In this document: piece after piece, positions 11,748 through 22,346 of the stretch
How positions within the stretch are numbered: position 1 is the stretch's first letter
Layout of the letters: each line of letters begins with the position of its first letter
Source: Pohlia nutans
Lineage: Eukaryota; Streptophyta; Bryopsida; Bryales; Mniaceae
Length of the DNA: 64,000 nucleotides
Direction of reading: 5' to 3'
NCBI GenBank assembly: GCA_022496805.1
Contig: CM040090.1
Location: forward strand, 8,426,001 to 8,490,000
The notes under the pieces: model-generated
The model's input: only the letters and a program-made list of their open reading frames with translations
Told to the model about the DNA's origin: nothing
The model's database searches: none
Made by a program: the position numbers and the translations under genes

Positions 11748-12461
11748 ATGGGAGAAATGGCGTTCCCAGTGACCTCTTTATTTATTTGGAGAGAGTGGTG
11801 CTCTCACGCGCGTCTTAAGTGTTTATTACGGAATCTGGGAATGGCGGCGGACCGGACAGGAGACCGGATGGGAAACTGGGGGTCGGGGAACGGGCCTCTG
11901 CCGGGCCCGGCCATGATCTGGGAGTTGAACTGGGCCGCCTTAAACTGGGCGGCTCAGTGTTCATTCCTTCCCGGTTCCTCCAGCCCTCCGTGCGCACCCA
12001 TTTTTGCACCTCCGGAGAGCGTTAGGGTTCCCATTTCGCACCCGAAGAGAAAGAGCAGTGAGCGGCCGGTGTGTGAGGATTTGGAGCACCCGGGAGTGAG
12101 GGAAATTGAGCACCCGGGGAGAAACAGTAGCGCAAGGATAGAATTTGGGAGAGGCGAGCACCCGGACAGCGAGAGCCGCCATTTCCGGCGGAAATTACGG
12201 AGAGGAGTAGGTGCGCAGCCGGGAAGAGAGGCGTGGGGACTCCGGGAGGTCAGGCGCACGCTACGGAGGCAAAAAGGGAAGCGTCCGGAGCGTGAGGAAA
12301 GCAGTTTACCGGAGAAGGAGCTGCGCCATTCTCAGGGGAGTAAGGAAGCGCGTCCGGAGTCTACAGCCATGGCGCGGAGGGGAACCGGAATGAAGATTAC
12401 GGAGAAGCGCATCTGTCCGGACATCCCGCCGCACGAGGGGGACTTGGACGAGTTGATGTAG
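11748..12461 (+). CDS. Hypothetical basic protein, ORF 1 of four in-frame ORFs
   Basis: A 237-codon ORF, GC-rich against its AT-rich surroundings, with high Arg, Glu, Ser and Pro and no recognised domain. It ends in EGDLDELM and then TAG. The next ORF continues in the same frame after that single stop. A strong initiation context (GCCATGGCG) at 12369 would give a short 30-residue product ending at the same stop. The ending resembles the end of ORF 3 (EGEIDRLM), which suggests these are real, related C-termini. Function is unknown. The block as a whole resembles gag-like families recalled as abundant in charophyte genomes, which is inference. Confidence 0.4.
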   Translation: MGEMAFPVTSLFIWREWCSHARLKCLLRNLGMAADRTGDRMGNWGSGNGPLPGPAMIWELNWAALNWAAQCSFLPGSSSPPCAPIFAPPESVRVPISHPKRKSSERPVCEDLEHPGVREIEHPGRNSSARIEFGRGEHPDSESRHFRRKLRRGVGAQPGREAWGLREVRRTLRRQKGKRPEREESSLPEKELRHSQGSKEARPESTAMARRGTGMKITEKRICPDIPPHEGDLDELM

Positions 12462-12473
12462 GACCTCGAGAAG

Positions 12474-13475
12474 ATGGGGTGCTCGGGGCTCTTTGGGAGA
12501 GTGTGGGATGTGCAGGATTCACGGATGTTGGAGGAAATTGAGGGCGGGTCTATGCTGAGCGCCTTCCGGACGACCATCCGGGCGAAGTATGGGAGCTGGA
12601 CCCAGGAGATGTGGAGGGAGTTATACGGCTTCCCGGACACGAGCATAGATTTGGAACCGAGAGGCAAGGGCGACTCGGATTGGATGAAGGCGCGATTCAC
12701 CCACATTTCAGGACACGACGGGTTCAAGGTGGCGGACTGCATTATACCCCGGGAGCAACGGTTGCTCCAGTATGTGGTGCCCATCCTCAATCCGGAGAAG
12801 CCCACCACCCTCACCGTAACGCTGGCCCGGGGCATCTACTCTGCTCTGCTCCGGGGGAGAAGGATCAACTGGGCGATCCTACTACACCGGAATACGCAGA
12901 AGTGGGCAGTGAACCTGGACAGTAAGAAGGGGTGTCCGTTGGCCCCATTTCTCCACCACTTGTACGAGAGACATGGGTGTCTCACGGAGGAGGAACGGAA
13001 GAGGTTGGAGGAAATGCCCATTCCGGGGCTGAAGAGCCCGACCAAGAGGAGGATAGTTCTTCCGGGTGGAGGACCGGGTACCAGCAGACCCGGGTCGTCG
13101 TCACGACCGGATGAAAGGAGAATGGCGCCTCCAACATCCCAACCGGACAGGAGCAGGATCCGAGGAGAGGAGCGCAGGAAGGAGAAGGAAGATCGCCCGG
13201 AGAGGGATCAACCTGGAGGGGCCAGCGCTAGCTCGGAGCAAAGGACGAAGAGGAGAGAAGACTGGCCCGAGAGGGGCCAACAGGGTGACACCCGGCTGCG
13301 TCAAGATGAGCAGCAGAGGAGGAAGGACCCGGAGACGGACCAACCGGGGGAGGCAAGGTTGCAGCGGGAGCTGAGAACGAAGAAGAGGGAGGATCCGGAA
13401 GAAGTGGAGGATTCTCCGCAGCCGAAACTGACCCGGAAGAAGCCGGTGAGGAGTCAGGGAGGAAGCTCCACCTAA
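12474..13475 (+). CDS. Gag-like or plant-transposon-type protein, ORF 2
   Basis: A 333-codon ORF in the same frame as ORF 1, beginning right after its TAG. Residues 1 to about 190 form a compact domain containing WRELYGFPD, YVVPILNP, TVTLARGIYSALL, RINWAILLH, LAPFLHHLYERHGCLTEEE. This pattern recalls the 'putative plant transposon protein' and gag-like families. Residues about 190-333 are a low-complexity tail very rich in Arg, Glu, Asp, Gln and Pro, with repeated DRPERDQ/EDWPERGQ-type units. It ends with TAA, and a second in-frame TAG follows four codons later. Family assignment is from recalled resemblance, so confidence is moderate. Confidence 0.5.
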   Translation: MGCSGLFGRVWDVQDSRMLEEIEGGSMLSAFRTTIRAKYGSWTQEMWRELYGFPDTSIDLEPRGKGDSDWMKARFTHISGHDGFKVADCIIPREQRLLQYVVPILNPEKPTTLTVTLARGIYSALLRGRRINWAILLHRNTQKWAVNLDSKKGCPLAPFLHHLYERHGCLTEEERKRLEEMPIPGLKSPTKRRIVLPGGGPGTSRPGSSSRPDERRMAPPTSQPDRSRIRGEERRKEKEDRPERDQPGGASASSEQRTKRREDWPERGQQGDTRLRQDEQQRRKDPETDQPGEARLQRELRTKKREDPEEVEDSPQPKLTRKKPVRSQGGSST

Positions 13476-13487
13476 GAGCAACCTTAG

Positions 13488-14627
13488 GTGACCCCGGTGG
13501 TGGAATCCGGGCCAGAGAAAGAGACAGGACCCACTCCAGCACCGCCACAGGAACGACCAGAAGCAGATTCCGGATTCATGGATGAAGACCCTGCCCCGGA
13601 AGATCCACAGGAACGATTGGCGAAGGGGAAGCAACCAGAGGAGGAGGCAGGTACGTCTCAAGTGCGACTTCCGGGCCTGAAGAGGAAGTTGGTCCTGATT
13701 GAAGAGGAGGAGCCGGAGGGTCCAGAGACCACCCCTAAGAAGGACAAAGGACCCGTCCGGAAGAAGACAACCCCGCTCAACAAGCGTCCCAAGGAGGCAG
13801 GGGACGACGGGGAGGAAACAGGGGAAGAGGACGACCGGAGGCAGGAACCACCGTTGGAGGAAGAACCGGTACAGGAGGAAGGTCCACCCGGAGGTGTACA
13901 GGAGGAAGGGGAGGCCCCACTTCGGGCGGAGAACATAATCCTGCAGACCCGGATTGCCCTGGACATGGTGACGGAGCAGTACACTCCCATGTTCGCCGCA
14001 CTCCGGGAGACAGGAACTCTCCTCCAAACGGAGGATGCTCCGGAGTATCCGGCACGGATCCGGAGGCTTCAGAGGAAGCTGATCCGGAGTAGGGAGAAGG
14101 AGAGCAAGTTGGCCGGACAACTGCAGAGTCTCCAGGAGGATGAGAGCGAATCCGTCGCTCTCTTGAAAGGTTTGAAGGAGGAGCTGCAACGGAAGGTGGC
14201 GTACATCAAGAAAATGGAGGCCCAAGTGCAGAAGCACGAGTTGCAGATCCGGGAACAGGAGGAGACCATCCGGAGGATAGGGAAAACAAGTCGGCAGTGC
14301 ATCACCAAACTGTCGGGGTTGTTCCACCCGGATGGGGAGGCACAGATGAAAGCCCGGCTGTATGACGAGAAGGTAGGTCAGCTGGGATTGGAAGGAGCAG
14401 CCCGGATAAAGAACGTGGTCCGGGAGTATTCGGAAAAGGTGGAGGCCTATTTGATGGAGTTCCGGGAGCTGGCAGAACACATGAGGGGGAGCTTTTCTGA
14501 TGAAGAACCGGGCCGGGAGGAGACAGCCAACCGGGGCGATAGAGTAGGGTCTAGGGAGGGACTGCAGGGGATGTTCAATGTGTTTGCAGATGCTCCTCAG
14601 GAAGGAGAAATTGACCGGTTGATGTGA
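13488..14627 (+). CDS. Acidic coiled-coil protein, ORF 3
   Basis: A 379-codon open stretch, same frame as ORFs 1 and 2. The first codon after the preceding TAG is GTG, so there is no clear own ATG near the start; the first internal ATG is in GFMDEDP. Residues 1-150 are acidic and Pro/Glu-rich. Residues about 165-265 have strong heptad character (RRLQRKLIRSREKESKLAGQ, then KEELQRKVAYIKKMEAQVQK) and are probably a coiled coil. The end, EGEIDRLM then TGA, mirrors the end of ORF 1. It may be expressed by readthrough, by reinitiation or not at all. Confidence 0.4.
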   Translation: MTPVVESGPEKETGPTPAPPQERPEADSGFMDEDPAPEDPQERLAKGKQPEEEAGTSQVRLPGLKRKLVLIEEEEPEGPETTPKKDKGPVRKKTTPLNKRPKEAGDDGEETGEEDDRRQEPPLEEEPVQEEGPPGGVQEEGEAPLRAENIILQTRIALDMVTEQYTPMFAALRETGTLLQTEDAPEYPARIRRLQRKLIRSREKESKLAGQLQSLQEDESESVALLKGLKEELQRKVAYIKKMEAQVQKHELQIREQEETIRRIGKTSRQCITKLSGLFHPDGEAQMKARLYDEKVGQLGLEGAARIKNVVREYSEKVEAYLMEFRELAEHMRGSFSDEEPGREETANRGDRVGSREGLQGMFNVFADAPQEGEIDRLM

Positions 14628-14666
14628 AAGGGGAGCTCAACGCAGGAGCACACCTCCCGGGTTAGG

Positions 14667-15008
14667 TTGGATGTGGAGCCAATCCACATGGTCCGACCGG
14701 CCGAAGTGAGCTCTGTGGAAGTCCAGAACCTCTCGGAGGAAATGGAGGCGATGGACGTTCAGCCGGACAGGGTGGAAAGGCAACAGGGTGGGCCAGGAGG
14801 TCACCCGGGTAGCCAGTCGGGAGGTACGCAAGTAGGCGAGCCAACTGGAGGACGACAGGTGGAGCAGCCGGCCGGGCACAAACTACGAGGAGCCCGGCCC
14901 ACGGATCCAATCATGGTAGACAGCCCGGAGGTCCAGGAGGGGCAGCCAACGGAGGATGAGCCGCTGCCCGGGACCGCCGGGGGTCCAGGATTAGTGATCC
15001 GGATTTAG
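14667..15008 (+). CDS. Hypothetical ORF 4 of the GC-rich block
   Basis: A 113-codon ORF in the same frame as the three before it, separated from ORF 3 only by TGA plus 13 open codons. It is rich in Gly, Pro, Glu and Gln, with no domain recognised. It could be the C-terminal part of one ancestral long protein or a separate small product. GC content drops after its end. Confidence 0.3.
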   Translation: MDVEPIHMVRPAEVSSVEVQNLSEEMEAMDVQPDRVERQQGGPGGHPGSQSGGTQVGEPTGGRQVEQPAGHKLRGARPTDPIMVDSPEVQEGQPTEDEPLPGTAGGPGLVIRI

Positions 15009-15289
15009 TGGATCTGGTCGTGTAGAGTAGGACTCTGTGAGTAGGTAGATTAGAAGACTTTTTGTGTATAGGCTTTTTAGGACTTTAATGTTAGTGGCGG
15101 CTTAGGATAGGAACTGAGCCGTGGAGGAAGCTCCCCGGATTTCCAGATCCCGGGAATGTAGGATCTGCGGATTTCCCGGATCTGGGCGTTTGGGGCGGCT
15201 TCTTATCCATGAATGCTTGTCATTCTTGGGTGTCTTTTTGTGTACTATTGTTCCGTGTAAATGAGTAGAGGCGCATGTTCTTTCCACCA

Positions 15290-15324
<35 letters not shown>

Positions 15325-16275
15325 ATGTGTGTTTGCTCGTGGTATTACTCGGAACAATGTCTCAATTAGTCCCTTGGTAACCGGGTGGATTAGCCGGGTT
15401 CTAGTGTAAGAGTCAGTTCAGAGTCCGGGTAGAAGATTTGGGAGAATTAGGAACGTTTGAATGCAGGGTTCTCCGGGACTGGTTGCAGGAAATATTCTGG
15501 ATTAGTGGCTAAGTGGGCAGGAGGGGGTACTCCGGTTCTCTCAGAACTCTTGGACGGGTAGTCCGGTAGAGGTGCCAGCATCCGGGTAGATCTTGTAATT
15601 GCAGGGTACGGGGAAGCCAGAGTAAAACGGGTCGTGAGGAATTCCATCTCTTCTGGACACCCTAGATACTGTCCACCCCGGTTAGCAAGTCGTTGTAGTA
15701 TTTTTAAGGGGGAATCCGGGTTACTCTTGTGTGACCGGCTGGGGGTTTGGGATAAATCCACAGTTGAAGAGTAATACGGAAAGCACCCGGAGTAGGAAGT
15801 GAGTTTGGATAATCCGGAAGTTGTGAAACCCCTGTCACGGAAATCAGTAGGGGAGGGTGTAGCTTTAAATCCAGCATCCTTAAAAATGTAAATGGAGAAC
15901 CCTCTGAAGGAAAACAGAGGTTAAAGGGAAACCGGATTAAAAGGGTAGGATAGACCGGGTAGAGTAGGGTTGGTCAAACTCCTAACCTAGACAGATACCG
16001 GATCTATCCATAATCGGGTCAGTCAGTGGGGATGATCCGGTTTTGAGTAGAGAAAAAGGGGGTTAATTGGTGACCGGAGGAGAGTAGTCACCAATCCGGA
16101 TCAGTCTCCGGAAACTTCCCACTTCACAGAATCTCCGCGGAACGATAACCTGGAAATCACCTCTACGAGCATTCTTAATACAAAAAAGTGCGCTCTAGGG
16201 GAATATCCGGTATCACGTGCTACGACAGTAACAGGTCATAAAACCAGGAATTCGTACCCCAAAAATCTCTTCAGC
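15009..16275. other. CCGG-rich non-coding flank with a GT microsatellite
   Basis: The region is studded with short CCGG-centred phrases (CCGGGT, CCGGAT, ACCGGG). A (GT)n microsatellite lies at about 15292-15322. No domain was recognised in either strand. It may be the 3' untranslated or internal non-coding part of the same element as the GC-rich ORFs. No terminal repeats could be paired with sequence upstream of 11748. Confidence 0.4.
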
Positions 16276-17573
16276 GTGCTGCTTCACTTGACCCACATCA
16301 TCTCATTCGATACTCCTAACCTTGATCCCAACGGCGATGGCGAAGCAAAGGGATCCATTATTTCCCCTAACCTGCCACAAACATATACACACGATCAACA
16401 ATCTACGCCACAAAACCCACACACAAACCCTAAAATTTCACAAGCTGGTCGGAAATCATACAATTTGCTTCAAGAAAACCAAATGCCTCAATCAACTCTA
16501 ACGACAGAAAATATTAGAGCAAGTGATGCCTAACTCAGAAGGTAAAAATTGGAGAAAAGAAAAACGATGCCGTGACCTCCAGAAGCACAGCGGAAGATTT
16601 TGGTAATGGCGATGAAACCCTGGCTACTTTCTGAAAATGTAAACATTAGAGTTAATCAAAAAGTCAGCTCAAAGAGGAAAGTTTTAGCAAATTCCTCTTG
16701 AACTCCTCTTGAACTCATATTGAAATATAAATAGACCGAAAACTAGTTCAAGGTGAGTTGGGAGACAATCTAAAGCAAGCCACTGTCATTATTCTCCACA
16801 CCTCGCAATGACTTCCACACCTCCTACCAAAGCTCCAAGCCCATGGCCCACAAAAGAACAAGTTATGACACGACACTATTCAACCCAAACATAGCTCAAG
16901 GGAGCTCAAAAGAGCGCTTGAAAGAAGGTTGAAAAGGCATGTTCCAAGGCCTTCTTTTCGGTTAACTCTATTATGTAGACAGCGTTTGGAATTTATGTAT
17001 CTCTGGATTGATACTAGGCCGGGTATCAAAGGCCAAAGGTTTTGGGACGTTCATGCAAACTCATACCTCTTTAATAACACCATCCTGTAATAGCACACCC
17101 TCCATTCCCTTCACTATCACATTTTTTGTATTAAGAAAAAAATATTATTTGTAGGGACAAGAAGAAACCAAACTTTTAGGATTTCATCGTGTTGTACCTA
17201 TATATATGGTGTTAAAGACAAGTTACTAAAGTGTCTATTCCCGGAAGGGGAGAGTAGTCTTGTACCAATGTTCCTTTGTCCAGTGGACATCGGCTCATTG
17301 TCAAGACAAACAGACACTTTATTCACGCCGGCCTCGTAAGAGGACCGGAGTTTCTATCTATCTGTTAACCCCTAACTGCCTAACCATGCAAAAAACGCTT
17401 GATGTACAGAATGACGGCTCTGTAACTTTTTCATCCGGTACTTTTTTGGGTGTGATTTTTTTGTGAATAAATTTTGGGTAGCTACTGGTTAGACCCAAAA
17501 AACAACACTCAAAATTTTTGGAAATTGAATTTTTGGAGTCCAATTATAGCTCGTATGTTTCCATTTCAGCCCA
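16276..17573. other. Intergenic DNA, no gene supported
   Basis: The 85-codon ORF at 16276-16533 has no recognisable feature. A solitary TTAACCCCTAAC phrase near 17365 resembles the outer end of the piggyBac-like MITEs, but no matching right end lies at the expected distance. The left terminus of the hAT element may fall here or just below 18158; no TIR was identified. Confidence 0.35.
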
Positions 17574-17805
17574 ACAATGGTGAACAATGGCCACTCCAAA
17601 TGGAAAGGCATAGAGGAAGATTTTGGTCCAATCAGTAAGAGTCTGTTGAAGTTTGGAGAGAGAGATTCTCCTCGTGGACCCCGTCTTGAGGACCAAATGC
17701 AGAGGACCGCCCTTGCATCTAGAGCCTTTTTTGATAATTCTAAAACACCAACACCCCGAGTTCCACTTGCATCTTCAACGGGATTGGTATCCCTTCCCAA
17801 AGCGG
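17574..17805 (+). repeat. Inverted 232-bp copy of part of the neighbouring hAT gene
   Basis: This segment is the reverse complement of 18595-18826, inside the hAT transposase coding region. I saw one mismatch (TTTTTTGA against TTATTTGA). It encodes the same VNNGHSKWKGIEEDFGPISK stretch in the opposite orientation and ends abruptly at both sides. The duplication is recent or maintained by conversion. Read-through transcription would give a hairpin with a spacer of about 790 bp. Confidence 0.9.
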
Positions 17806-18157
17806 CCTGAAGTGTTCTAGAGTGATTGTAATGGTGGAAAATATAAATTAAAATCCCATTAAGTCACTGGAGCCTCATTGTAATAAAAATATAGCGACTT
17901 TGTTTAGGGTTTTAGCCACTCTCGTTCCAACAATATAAAACATAAAAATAGTGTCATATATTATATTTTGCAGGTAAACAAACATTCAATAAAGGGAACG
18001 TCAACAAAATATTGCCATCTATTCATGTACGTCATACATATCACTACAAAAATATATACTTATAAAATCTATCTCCTGTCCAAACAACTACAATTACTAA
18101 ATACTAGAATATCTTATAAAAAAAACTCTACAAAAATACATAAATGCTATTGAGTTT

Positions 18158-20461
18158 TCAATCTGCCTTGTAATCAGAATCTCCTTTCACATCTGCTCCG
18201 CTACTGTCCTCTGGATCATATGACTCGTCGTCACTGTGAGAGTAATACTCGTTTTCCTTTCTCTCCTTCTTTACTGGTTGGATACTCTTCATTTTCCATG
18301 TGGATCCACTTGCGCCAAGGGGTGTTTTAACTCGTCCTGGCTTTGGCGGAGAAGCAGCAAATGGTTGCATGAGCCTTTTTCGTTTAGCGTTGCCGTTTCC
18401 TGTTGCGCCAAATTTCTCTCCACTCGATGATATATGTTTCGGGCCCACAAGTGTCTCCTTCACCGTCATCTTCTGCATTGGCCGTTGATTGTGCCTTCGG
18501 GGCACACCTGATGGCTTCTTTATTATTGCTACTGATAAAGGCAAATTTCCGTCGCTTTCCGAATCTCCATCCGATTCTCTCACACGTTTATTCACCGCTT
18601 TGGGAAGGGATACCAATCCCGTTGAAGATGCAAGTGGAACTCGGGGTGTTGGTGTTTTAGAATTATCAAATAAGGCTCTAGATGCAAGGGCGGTCCTCTG
18701 CATTTGGTCCTCAAGACGGGGTCCACGAGGAGAATCTCTCTCTCCAAACTTCAACAGACTCTTACTGATTGGACCAAAATCTTCCTCTATGCCTTTCCAT
18801 TTGGAGTGGCCATTGTTCACCATTGTGGCCTTTCGTCTAGGAGAAAGCTCCAACTCAGAATCTTTGGGGTCCTTCAAAACACCTTCATGCACGGTGCCAA
18901 TCCTTGTACCACCATCTTCACCACGTTTGTCCCCCTCTTCTTCACCCAACGCCGGAATTGAATTGTCCTCTTCTCTGACATTCACACCGGTATCGTCGGC
19001 ATTTGATGCTTGCACGTGATTGCCCTCCTCTCCATCCTCAGCAAACTCGTATACATCGTGGCTTGATCGACCAGATCTTGCTGGAGAGGAATCCGGCCTT
19101 CGTGGAGAGAATTGATCACTCCAATCGTCAAGAGGCACATCAGCCCAGCGATCATCGTCTGATGCATGATTACCCACCCAATCGCCTTCATCATCTCCAT
19201 CCGATTCTTCTGAAGCGGAATCCGAATCCTCTGATGATACATTTTCGTTGTACCACTTCTTCTCATCCTTTCTCTTAGCCTTTGCGAGGAGCTTTGAATT
19301 TGTGTACACGTACACTAAATCTTCAGCCCTCTTTTGTTGGAGGCGATTCCAAGACCTGTTGTGCACGAAAGAATAACTACTCCAATTGCGTTCGCATGAT
19401 GACGATGACACGGTTTGGGCTAGGATTCTCCGTGCTATTGGTGCAATGAGCTTTCCGCATGCCCCTTCAAAATCCCACCATGCATGAGGCGAACACTTCT
19501 GTTGTTTCGGATCCAACATATTGTGGAATGGCGGTTCTTTGTGACGGAATGCCAAAAACTCTAGCACCACATTCGGATATGTTTCTCGAGAACATAATTT
19601 CCCAAGCACACGCTTGCATGCTGTGATGGCATCTAAATCGTCTGCGAGTTCCTTATCGTGTAGCAAATACGGATTCAAAAGTGCACCCGCATCGTGTAAA
19701 TCCGTTCTGACCAATGCCCATCGGTCGCGGAAGTGCTTCTCCACATCAATGCTTTCTCCACCGTTCAATGGAAAGAACTCATCTTTCACCCTTTCAATGT
19801 ATTTCTCCACATTGTGAAAGATGTGTCGAATTTTTCCCATACCAGGTTCCCCACTGTCAAAATCCCGCAGTGCATACATCAACGGTGCAACCACCTCCTG
19901 AAAGTTAGTGCATCTTTGCCAAAAGTGATAATCCAGTATATACCTTCTCACATCACGAGAGATAGTGCGCGCTTTGATCCCCCCCCCGCTTGTCTTGGAG
20001 TGTGACGACATAGGACGTCCACTGTTTGTCCACAACTGACTGCTCTAAGGCCTGTCTGACCTCGAGTAATCGATCCACCATCATGAAATTTGATCCAAAT
20101 CTAGTTTTCCCTGCCAATACTAGGCTGAACTTCTTCTCGTGCTTTCGAAATACTGCAAGAGGCATGTGTCTCTTCTTTATAAACGTCACGATCGTTCGAG
20201 CCTTCTTCAATACCTGAGTTATCCAGTTTGCCTTCGCGATGTCCCCCAATAACAGGTTCATTGCGTGAACAACACATCCTTGGAAGTATATGTAGTCATA
20301 TTTGTTCGTCACGAGATCCGCTGCTGCCTTCATGACAGATGCGTTGTCCGTTGCTATTTGCACCACGTTCTGCGATCCAACGCCTTCAATGAACTTCTCT
20401 ATGATGGTTGCTTGGTACGTTGCTGTCTTCGAATGTCCCGAAGTGTCTACCGATCCAAGAA
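18158..20461 (-). pseudogene. hAT transposase, C-terminal half (DUF659 and hAT dimerisation domain)
   Basis: hAT transposases cut and paste DNA with an RNase H-fold core. The part at 20461-19988 has the DUF659-type block (SVDTSGHSKTATYQATIIEKF, VVQIATDNASVM, GCVVHAMNLLLGDI). The part at 20035-18158 continues with WQRCTNFQEVVAPLMYALR and the C-terminal dimerisation domain (RILAQTVSSSSCERNWSSYSF, NRLQQKRAEDLVYVYTN), then a long acidic, probably disordered tail. Two defects are visible. A frameshift lies at a run of nine C at 19979-19987. The 5' half is missing because a MULE interrupts the gene at 20462. The N-terminal half is at 38300-39092, and the two halves join without loss across the insertion site. 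Confidence 0.88.
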
Positions 20462-20471
20462 AGTGTTCTCC
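20462..20471. repeat. Left 10-bp target site duplication of the MULE
   Basis: AGTGTTCTCC here is repeated at 38300-38309. One copy belongs to the interrupted hAT codons for GEH. Mutator-like elements usually make 8-11 bp duplications. Confidence 0.85.
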
Positions 20472-20504
20472 GGGGAAAGCTCGTACGCGAGCCTTGGATA
20501 GGAG

Positions 20505-20545
20505 AGCGGAGAGCAGAGAGCGGAGAGCGGAGAGCAGAAATTTCA
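20505..20545. repeat. Subterminal GAGAGCGG tandem repeat, left MULE end
   Basis: About five degenerate copies of GAGAGCGG/GAGAGCAG directly inside the left terminus. The inverted counterpart (CCGCTCTC units) lies at about 38226-38272 inside the right terminus. Confidence 0.8.
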
Positions 20546-20750
20546 CTTTTACAGAGGAAATTTTGAACAATTTATTTACTTGGTTAGGTAAAATTAGGAA
20601 AAAATTCATCTAAATTTAGGTTTTTACTCTCCTAAAAATAGTTTTACCACATGGTAACTTTCCAATAATAGTTTATGCACGATAAATGTCTATTTTTGTC
20701 ACATTTCAGAAAATTTACCGTGGTAAAACTGTCTTAGTATTAGCGCCGGT

Positions 20751-20985
20751 GAGTCTCTATACTAAACACCGGGATTGGCCATGGATTGTCCCGGGCAGTC
20801 CCGGGACCAATCAATGGAACAGTCCCTGGGCTGATTTCGGCAGTCTCGGGACCAAGCACCAAGACAGCTCCTGGGCTGTTCGGGGCAGTCCCGGGACCAA
20901 GCACGGGAATAGCCCTTAGGCTCTCCCGGGCAGTCCCGGGACCTAGCACAGAGACAGTCCCAGGGAGTCTCGTGACCAAAAATAG
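20751..20985 (+). repeat. 45-bp minisatellite
   Basis: The phrase CAGTCCCGGGACC recurs at about 20796, 20841, 20886 and 20931, a 45-bp period, with degenerate partial units on either side. It lies inside the MULE between the terminus and transposase gene A. The ORFs through it are by-products of the repeat. Confidence 0.8.
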
Positions 20986-22009
20986 AAATGAATTGACGAC
21001 TTGCACTTAGTCTGTCCGCATTTTTTAATTAGATCGTATTGTCACTGACTTTGAATCCAGCCGAATCAGTGATGCCAATATAAGAATAGACCTATTCTGA
21101 CTCATGGAAGTCTAGTAATGATGGACATGACTGAAAAAGTTGTGCACCAAAATTGACTTCGAAGACTTTGTGTTTGACTACTACGGACAGATGATGATGC
21201 GTAATATATATGTTGCTATTTACAACGCTCATCTCTATTGTGTGTCCGCTTATCTCTCGTAGTAGTGTCGCCTACAATTTTGTGTATTGAGTGTCTAGTT
21301 TGTCGTTGTAGAGAAATGGATACAAGCTTCACGGGCGAGTCCTCCATTGAGGTTGGTACGGCACATGGAATAGGATCAATAGTACCATCCCGATCACAGA
21401 TGTATCTTGCTTTGATTGAGCACATCAGTATGTTCCATTCTCGATACAGATGGGACGCAACTAGATTGGATTCAACCGTTAGTGAAGAGAGAGGATCACT
21501 TGACATGGTCGAACAGTTGAGGATTGAGTGTCCATACGCCTTCATTCAATTGAGCGACAAATTCGGATTTGGAACTGGACGGTATTACATATTCAAGATG
21601 TCAGAAGATGGACCTGGCAGCGGCGTTGATCTTGTGACGCGCATGCAACCGGGTAGGGACCTAGACAAACGTTGGATCATGTTTGACCACCTCAACCGAG
21701 TAAGAGGTTGGACAACTATGTCTTGCTACGTTTATGATTCAGAAATGTGTCGCCTGATGACAATAGCCACATGCGAGATCTTGAGCGATGATGTCGATTC
21801 ACAGAAGCTCATGTGGTTGGCTCTCAACAACGTGATGGAACGAAATGGAGTTCCGAACCCTTACTTCAAGGGATTTGTAGCAGACGGGGATGATGCGAAC
21901 TGGATGGCGGTGAGGATTGTGTACGGGAATGGAAATCCCGATAGGAAGATGGTTGATAGAGAAAGGTACAATGAAGTCGATTGGACCGGCTCTTTGGAGC
22001 GATACGCAG

Positions 22010-22014
22010 TGGAG
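22010..22014 (+). repeat. 5-bp target duplication of the copia element
   Basis: TGGAG here is repeated directly after the 3' LTR at 27692-27696. Five-base duplications are normal for Ty1/copia integrases. Confidence 0.9.
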
Positions 22015-22332
22015 TGTTGAAGTAGGATGATTGCGTGGGCTGAAGTTGCTCATAGCCATGCGCATTAGCTAGAGTAGATGATGCAAATGAGCTAGACTAG
22101 CAACTAGAGAAGTGGTACTAGTTAGAAGTAATGAGAATTGGGTCTCCCAAGTGATATGGGCTGATCCTAGTGTACTAGGAGTGGAGTATGGGCTGATGTC
22201 CCATATGGTTTGCCAAGGGGACTCCCTTGGGTGTGCTACTTAAGAGGGGCAACCCATGAGTAAAGATCATCTCTTTCCTATGCATTCCAAGTGTTTGTGT
22301 GAGGCTTTGGCATTCTAATCTAACCTTCAATA
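22015..22332 (+). repeat. Copia 5' LTR
   Basis: Begins TGTTGAAGTAGG and ends CTTCAATA. It is a direct repeat of 27374-27691 with one mismatch. It should carry the promoter and R region; I did not identify a convincing TATA box. Confidence 0.93.
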
Positions 22333-22346
22333 GGTTATGGGCCCAC
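22333..22346 (+). promoter_or_regulatory. Primer binding site for a half initiator tRNA-Met
   Basis: GGTTATGGGCCCAC directly follows the 5' LTR. It is complementary to the anticodon arm of plant initiator tRNA-Met (GTGGGCCCATAACC), not to its CCA end. Drosophila copia is known to prime from a cleaved half tRNA of this type. Fourteen bases match before divergence. Confidence 0.75.

Noticed and set aside
13101..14480. A 459-codon antisense ORF opposite the GC-rich ORFs, plus several other long antisense frames there
   Set aside because: Leu/Pro/Arg-rich without any motif; it is the mirror of an Arg/Glu/Gly-rich GC-rich coding frame and so a shadow.
17365..17380. A TTAACCCCTAAC phrase like a piggyBac-type MITE end
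   Set aside because: No matching inverted end at about 540 bp on either side.
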